Translations under genes and position numbers: made by a program
Notes under the pieces: model-generated
Told to the model about the DNA's origin: nothing
Seen by the model: only the letters and a program-made list of their open reading frames with translations
Databases searched by the model: none
In this document: one piece after another, positions 57,560-64,000 of the stretch
Layout: each line of letters begins with the position of its first letter
Numbering within the stretch: the first letter of the stretch is position 1
Source of the DNA: Coenobita brevimanus
Lineage: Eukaryota; Arthropoda; Malacostraca; Decapoda; Coenobitidae
Length of the DNA: 64,000 bases
Assembly (NCBI GenBank): GCA_032717465.1
Contig: CM064732.1
Span: 27,512,597-27,576,596, forward strand
Reading direction: 5' to 3'

Positions 57560-59850
57560 CACACACCTGCTCAATAATCATGCTCAGAGTGATACAAAAA
57601 CACTTAGGGCATAGGGGGACCTTGCACCCTGCACATTGGTAGGCTGTCTCTTTTCGTGCTGGGGGACGGCATTTGGTTGTGTTACAGAAGTGGCACCGCC
57701 TGTATGTCTGACAACCTGCTGTGATATGGCCAATCTCTACCAGTCTGTGCCACCGGAAATACTTGGCACAGTTTAGCCTGTCTGCTGTAGGTGCTGTCCC
57801 CTACCTAGCACCTGGCGCTTGTGCGGTTGAATACTCTTCAAGGAGTTTGCGTGCAAACTCTTTCTCAAACTTTCATAGAGAGAGAGGTTTTCTGATGAGC
57901 TCCTTGAACAGTATGAAATTGTTCAGGACGGCGATATCAAGAAGTTGTAAAAACTCCTTCTTGTACTGTACCACCTGCAGGACTTATGTAGGCAATCAAC
58001 CTCACCGATTTGCATCTCCGATTTATCAGTAAGCCTCAGGTTGATATTACAATCATTGACAGCATCTGGCTTTAACACGGGTTCCCTGGTCCTGTAGTCT
58101 GTTTTTTTCCCGTTTACTCAAACACACCCTTAAGTACTGTTGACAACATGTTAACCACATTTCTTGGTAAGAAGGGCTCCTTTCTCAGTATTTGCTGGGA
58201 ATACAGGGAAATTCTTCTTGTTTGCCTGAACAGTTCCACATGATCCAGGACTGAGTTCATGAAAACACATGGTCAGTGCTGGGGCAGTGTAATAATTATT
58301 GGTGTACAGAATGTGGTGCCTGTTGAAATACCTTTGCATCAACACTGTCACCACTGATGCTGAGAAACCATGAGGATCGTCACTAGGTATATCAACATCT
58401 GTTGCCGAATAAACTATTACATTGAGCACATATCCAGTTTAGCAGTGACCAAGGACAAAGAATTTCATCCGAAAGTGGTGATGCTTGGATGGCACATACT
58501 GAATAAATGTCAACCTGCCCCTGAATAACACCAGTGACTTATCAATTATCACTTTCTGAAAAGGACGAAAAATCCTGGAAAATGACTCCTTGAGCATTGT
58601 TAGAATGGGTCTAATTTTCCACAACCTGTAATTCGGTGCAGGCCCAAAATTTCTATTGAACTGGAGGAACCTTAGGATGGCCAGGTACCTGTCATGGGCC
58701 ATATACTTACCAAAGACAGGTGTGCCCACAAGTTCATCTACTGACCAATAGCCATGGAGCACATGTTTTCGTATGTGTGAAATTAACACGATAAGGGGTA
58801 ACCATCAAACAACTCCCCGTCCTCCACAGGTTGCCAGTCCCTCATGTGTTTGCTTTCGCTGGCAGCCACGTCCAGCCATCACACACACACAGCCTAGTGG
58901 AAATTTATTTCTTCCACCAGGTACTGCATATTTGCAGTCGTGAATATCGCCCTGAAAATACTGCTAACTCTCAGGTCCTGGGAGGAAGCTCATCCTACTG
59001 AACACCTGCTCCTTCCTCATCAAACACTGGCATAGACAGCTCAAATCCTGCTCCATCCTCCAAGACAAAGGTATCCATTCTACCCAAACCTGGTAAAGGG
59101 GGTTCATTTGCCATGTGCATCACGTTTTTTCTGCATGTGTGCATGCCTGCGTGCATGCCCACGTGCATGCCCATGGGCAGGGGGTGAGGGGGAAGTAGAA
59201 GTGTGGAAGGTGGGGGAGTAAGGGAGTGATGACTCACCTGTTGCAGGCCTTCCCTGGGCAGATGCTTGCTGCTGAGTAACACCATGTGGGGCCTGTGTGG
59301 AAAATTCCACTCCTGAAGGGCCCATTTGTGATGATTCCTCCCTTGAAGTGTTCTGCTGAGGTGAAGGTGGATGTTCAAGGGCGAGACGTCAGCGTGTACG
59401 CTGCGAGCATGACGGTGAGATGGCTCTTCAGCGTTTATTTTGCAGATGACGGCGTACTCCACGCTCACCTGCCTGGTGTGCTTGGTCATCTATGTCCTCC
59501 CTTAGTGAACTCGTCACTTTCGAAGGCCCTGCCCTCCTCCTGCAGGAGTTTAAGAGCCTTTTCAGGCATCTGAGAGCAGGGAGGGGTCACAGGGCGAGAG
59601 ATGTCGCTTTCTATATGGTGACTCCTCTTCTCCAAGGACGTACTCTCACTAAGTGTCTGTGAAGACACGGTGTTGTCCAAGGCATGACCAATGGCACTAT
59701 TACTGAGCCCTTTCCCTGCACTAAGGGCAGAACTTTCGCTAGGGTCAATGATGCAGTCGGCCCTGCACGCGGTGGTACGGAATCGGACAATGACGATGAC
59801 GTGGACATGGCTCCTCACTCTACCAGTGCCGTGTACAGACTGAGCTGTGC
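57560..59850 (-). pseudogene. piggyBac transposase, decayed
   Basis: Minus strand. Weak N-terminal acidic part (about 59818-59486, ALKLLQEEGRAFESDEFT). Catalytic region 58789-58439: YWSVDELVGTPVFGKYM, RFLQFNRNF, KVIIDKSLVLFRGRLTFIQY (the family has ID-S at the first Asp) and MKFFVLGHC. Then an in-frame TAA at 58436-58438 and the same frame continues (58429-58151): TGYVLNVIVYS, LYTNNYYTAPAL (Asn where piggyBac has the second catalytic Asp of DNYYT) and GSCGTVQANKK. After frameshifts the Cys-rich C-terminal domain is visible at about 57730-57550: CQTYRRCHFCNTTKC, CAGCKVPLCPKCF. No TTAA ends could be assigned. Confidence 0.9.
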
Positions 59851-60163
59851 ATATGAAGGGTACCTGGGGGCCTAGCTACCCTATATGTGTCATAGAAAAT
59901 GGTCGTGAGTTCAAAGGGTCGTGGAAAGGTGCTTGCAGCATATCCCATCAGCTGACGGTACTCCGTGCCCTGAATCGTGATGGCTATACACGTCAGCCGG
60001 CACTTTGGGGCTAGGAACAGGATCTGTGAAGATTGTTTCTGTCCACTTCAGACAGAGATCCCTTCTAAGCTTATTAGAATTGCCCAACGGCAACAAGATG
60101 AAGAGAACATAGAGTAATAAGCAGGTTGAGGTGAACCTCTTGCTTTCTCTTTCTACCACCACT

Positions 60164-60529
60164 GGTTAAAATGAAAATTTCTGAAGATAATTTGTTGAGG
60201 GTACTCGCATGCCTAATTTCTAGCCTCTGGTTCTAGCCAATCAGTATACACGCAGATTACCTTCACTTCTTTTGTATTCTTCATTTTGTACATCCACCCC
60301 TCTATCTTCTTCACGCCTTCCCAGCCTATCCATTATATGCTACATTACCTTCACGTCTCCCTCCTCCACTCTACACTTCCAGATCACCTTTGCTTCCCTC
60401 CTTCCGTCTCCTACTCTTCTTCCTTCTCTGCCCTCGCTCCTATTTCTTATGTATTCTTGTTAATAATTCGTGGCTTTTATTACGTTCTCCAGCCTATTGT
60501 TATCACCTTTTTCTCTCATTCCCTTTCAT
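60164..60529. other. Unassigned, partly CT-rich
   Basis: No gene seen; pyrimidine-rich text from about 60270 to 60470. Confidence 0.45.
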
Positions 60530-61580
60530 GATTTGCCGATGACACAAAAACAGAAATGAAATCGACTGACGGCTGTGTTATCCCTCAAAAGGAATTCGAT
60601 ATATTGTCCAAATGGTCTAATAATTGCTCACAAAATACAACGTGGAAAAATTTAAAGTACTTAACATGGGCAAGATCATGACAGATACAAGATAAAACAT
60701 TGATAAAAAAGAAATTAATAAGTAGGAATGCGAGAGAGATATAGAAGTCGTGGTTTATAAAGACCTCATACCAAGGCAGCAGTGTATTAATGCGAGAAAT
60801 TAAGTAATTACGACCCTATGATTGATTTCGAGAAGTGTGAGCATTAAGACATATATAGTTTTCTCCATATTATCTAGTGTTAATAAGGCCAAATTTAAAC
60901 TATGCCATGCAGTTCTGGTGTTCGCGTTATAGAATGAATATAAATTCATTAGAAAATGTACAGATAGCAATTACAAAAATAATACATGATATTCGGAACC
61001 TTTCATTTGAAGAAAGGCTGAAAAGACCAGATTTACTATCACAGGAAAGGTATAGATTAAGAGGAGACTTAATTGATGTGTTCAAGTGAGTGACGGGAGT
61101 AAATCTGGGAGACAGCGAAGACAAAAAAGTAACCATAAAGGGTAGAACTCGAACTAATGATTTCAAAATTGATAAAATCCGTTATTGTAAAGTGGTTTGG
61201 CTATAGAGTAGTGGACGAATGGAATAAGCTACCTAGTGCCATATCTGCTGCCCCTTCCTTTGAGAATTTTAGGCATAGACTAGATAAGCTTATGAGCAGT
61301 AAGGGTTAGATTTAGAAATTGTCCTGGTTACTGATTCATTACTTTCCCTTTTCAGGTCTTACTACGATAGTCTCTTTTTCTCTTTCGCCCTTTCCTACGA
61401 AATATCCGAATCAGTTTTTCTATACTGCATGGTGTTCTTTCTCACTTTTTTCTGCCGATAACCACTGAAGGATCGGTGGCTGCTAGTCTTGTCTTATTCT
61501 ATAAATTTAATCATATCCTTGTAGAAGCTGCCATGCATAGGCCAGGTAGCCTACTGCCGTTTTCTTCTCATGTTCTTATG
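60530..61580 (+). pseudogene. CR1/L2-like LINE 3' fragment (RT palm end to 3' UTR)
   Basis: Begins FADDTKTEMKS, goes on through several stops to LIRPNLNYAMQFWCSRYR, LENVQIAITKII, RNLSFEERLKRPDLLSQERYRLRGDLIDVFK (60877-61089), then across frames RVVDEWNKLP-like text and a terminal L2/CR1-type segment. The 3' UTR extends to a CTCATGTTCTTATG motif near 61567-61581, an octamer-type tail expected for this clade. It is a separate family from LINE-alpha. Confidence 0.85.
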
Positions 61581-61636
61581 CTCTTCCCTTCTCTTATTAC
61601 TTCCTCCCCTTTCTTTTCATCTTTAGGTCTCCCCAC

Positions 61637-61639
<3 letters not shown>

Positions 61640-61669
<30 letters not shown>
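61640..61669. repeat. (CT)n microsatellite
   Basis: CTCTCTGTCTCTCTCTCT run, imperfect at the start. Confidence 0.9.
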
Positions 61670-61823
61670 GATCTTTTTACCATCTATATATCCCTCCTTT
61701 ATATCTCCTTTTCCTCATCCTTTCCCGCCTTTTCATCTCCCTTTCCTTTTCTCACTTCCTTGTCTTTCCTATTCTACCCTTCCTTTCCTACGTCTCTCAT
61801 CCCCCCTACCTTTTCCTTTCATT

Positions 61824-62344
61824 ACCCGTCCTCGCCCCGGAGGGCTTGTGGACGGGTTGTATTTTCACTCGGTTTGTCCGTTTGTCAGTCTGTCTGTCTT
61901 AAAAATTTTAACGCGAAAACTACTGGTGCGATTTTAACTAAAATTACAGGTATGGTAGGCTCTGATTTTTTGATCACTCGATTAAATTTTGGGCCAACTG
62001 GGACAAGTCCCAGACTGTAGGCCCCAAAAATGTAAAAAAAAAAAAAAAAAAAAATCATTTGTTTTCGCCATAACTCCTTTCAAGTTCGTCATATCGACAT
62101 GAAACCAAAATCTAAAGGTGCATCTTTCAGATCTGCATCATATGAAATGACTCTTTACATCAGGGAAGCTCACCCGCAGTAAGCGGTAGGGGCGTCAATG
62201 TCAGGTGGGTCGGGCCTATAATTTCAAATGGTCATAAAATTATTGATTTGCACCCGATTTACTCCAAACTTGATGTGTGTCATCTTTGACTAGATATCCT
62301 GTTGTGTTTATACGTCAGCACTATCATGACTGCCGAGGACGGGT
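61824..62344. mobile_element. Possible MITE with 11-bp inverted ends (521 bp)
   Basis: ACCCGTCCTCG at 61824-61834 is matched by its complement at 62334-62344. The interior is non-coding, with a GTCAGTCTGTCTGTCTT stretch and an A-tract. The element is set in CT-rich DNA and differs from it sharply in composition. No target duplication was recognised. Confidence 0.45.
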
Positions 62345-63120
62345 TTGCTGTGCCTTGGCACCGCTTCTTGTTACTTTTGTTTCTTTTTTGTTAATACCCC
62401 TCCCCATCCTTTTCTCATTTCCCGTTTTTCCTTCCACCATTCTTTCCCTCCTTCCTCTGTCATTGCTCCTTTTACTCCCCTTATAGTTTTCTGCCGTCTC
62501 TCTTTCCTCTCCCTGAAGTTCCCTCGCCTTCCTTATCTTCTGTCAGACCTTTCTCTTCTTTCAATTTCTTTCCTCTTCTCGCACCTCTATCCTCTGTTAT
62601 AATTCTTTCCTTCTTTCCATTTCTTTCTTCCTTCCTCATTCTCCTCTTCCTGCCTTCTCCTAACCTTTGTGTTCATTCCTTTACTCTTTCCCTTTATATT
62701 CTTAGCTCCCTTCCTTCATCTTCCTTTCCCATCATTGCTGCTTTCCCCGTCTCTTCTCGTCTTTTCACCGGCCTTCCCCTTCATCACCTTTTCACCTCAT
62801 TATTTCACATCTCCGTCTCTTGTCATCCCTTTTTTCCTCCCCTTTTAATTCCATCCTCATTCACTCTCCGCTCCACTACCTTTTTTCTTCCCTTTCTTCC
62901 CCTCACCTCCCACTCTCCCTCTTTTCTTTCCCCTCTCCATTTTTTTTTCATTCCTTCTTTCCTTCCATCCCTCCCTGTCTTCGTCCACCTTCCTTATCTC
63001 CTTTCCTCTCTACATTCCCTGACCTTATCTAACTCCTCCTTCCTGCACCTCCCCTTCTCTCACTCTTCCTTTCTCCTCTTTCCCTCTCATTCATTATTTA
63101 TTTTTTGTTTTTCCTTTTTT
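62345..63120. repeat. Polypyrimidine-rich low-complexity region
   Basis: Long C/T-rich stretch on the plus strand, with little purine. Open frames here are compositional artefacts. Confidence 0.85.
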
Positions 63121-63600
63121 ATATGTCAGACTATAGGCACAGCCAAAACAGGCCGTTTGGTTAAGCCGAATAGTCCTTTTGCGTACTACCCACCTTCATG
63201 TCACCAGTCTGGCACTAAAATCCAGAGTTCGTATTGAATATATGCGAGGGTTGTTTCAGTCAGGAATGGAGCACTGTTCACAGCAGTGATACTGTAACAA
63301 GTCGATGGTCTTGTGGAAGGTTATTTATGCCTGTTTTAAAGAAAATCAGACCACCAACCTGACCCCTGCCCAAGTCTTGGGTACAACTTGCGTCACTTCA
63401 GACAACAGACCATCTCTCTAACCACTCGGTGAACCTCTTTTCCGACTGCCCCTGTATGTCCTTATTCCTATCTCCCTACTCATCCCCTCCTCTTGCCGCA
63501 TTCTCAGCCCGTCTCAACTGCAGTACCAATAACGGATTATCGATCTCCAAAGAGAGCCTCTAGATTGCCTAGCTTCCGCCACCTTGAAATACCCCACAAT
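63121..63600. other. Unassigned non-coding interval
   Basis: More balanced composition than its neighbours; no gene or repeat family recognised. Confidence 0.4.
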
Positions 63601-64000
63601 AAGCCCATTGCCTCCTCATCCCTCGCGCACTCACTCATTCGCCCATGCTCATTTCCCCTTCCCTCCTTCACGTCCCTTTTCCCTTTTATATATTATTCTC
63701 ATCTGATTTTCATTCCCCTTCCTCTCTCATCCACTACCTCTCCCATCCACTCCCTCTTTCATTCCCCTCCCATCCCTCACCCTCTCTTAGCCCTCCCCTT
63801 CTCATTCCACATTCCCACTTATCCCCTCTCCCTCTCATACCTTCCAACTTTATCCCTCTTCCCATCTCACCCCCCCTCACATGCAATTTCTCTCACTCTT
63901 TCATTCTCCGTTCCTTCCTCCCTCGCCCTGTTATCCCCCCTTCCTCTGTTCTCTCCTGTCCCTTACATACATAACCCCTTCCCCGTAATGAAATTAGTTT
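63601..64000. repeat. Polypyrimidine-rich low-complexity region, reaches the window end
   Basis: C/T-rich TCCCCTTCCCTC-type sequence continuing to the edge. Confidence 0.85.

Noticed and set aside
60272..63974. Ser/Pro/Leu-rich open frames near the right end
   Set aside because: Polypyrimidine composition produces stop-free frames; no motifs.

Overview
This is eukaryotic, AT-rich intergenic DNA from an animal, most likely an arthropod and probably a decapod crustacean. That placement is an inference from the mix of CR1/L2-like, RTE-like, PIF/Harbinger and piggyBac elements, the dense (AC)n/(CT)n/(TA)n microsatellites and the lack of compact genes. I see no host gene, rRNA or intact tRNA gene in 64 kb. 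Nearly everything recognisable is a transposable element, and most copies are broken.

Layout. 1-3.8 kb: minus-strand LINE (called LINE-alpha here, copy A) with ORF1 and ORF2. 5.0-6.6 kb: minus-strand LINE remnant. 7.2-11.45 kb: plus-strand, near full-length LINE-alpha copy B. 11.45-14.65 kb: minus-strand BovB/RTE-like remnant. 15.2-17.8 kb: no gene seen. 17.8-19.7 kb: 5'-truncated RTE-like LINE with a 9-bp target duplication and a (GATA)n tail. 19.8-21.26 kb: Tc1/mariner-type non-autonomous element carrying a SINE. 21.3-39.2 kb: one old LINE-alpha (copy D) split by a PIF/Harbinger transposon (21.9-31.4 kb), a 1.65-kb insertion, a second LINE (LINE-beta, 35.4-37.5 kb) and a piggyBac-type MITE. 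The Harbinger itself contains a LINE-beta, which contains a pogo-like element and another MITE. 39.2-42.0 kb: LINE-alpha copy C, joined to the (AC)n tail of copy D. 42.1-48.1 kb: two long direct repeats that look like LTRs around a deleted interior with two more MITEs. 49.2-54.3 kb: a TTAA-bounded piggyBac-like element split by a full-length, apparently intact LINE-beta (1015-aa endonuclease/reverse transcriptase). 57.6-59.9 kb: decayed piggyBac transposase gene. 60.5-61.6 kb: CR1/L2-like 3' fragment. 61.8-64 kb: a possible MITE and polypyrimidine DNA.

How the pieces work together. The Harbinger is a classic two-gene transposon: a DDE transposase and a convergently transcribed MADF-domain protein, each with a TATA box, inside matching terminal repeats, a TAA target duplication and GCGACC-rich subterminal arrays. 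LINE-alpha shows two unusual features. All four copies lie directly downstream of (AC)n in the same orientation. The 5' leader of the two full-length copies carries an inverted copy of the element's own 3' tail next to a tRNA-like block. Target-site duplications let many insertions be placed exactly and ordered in time.
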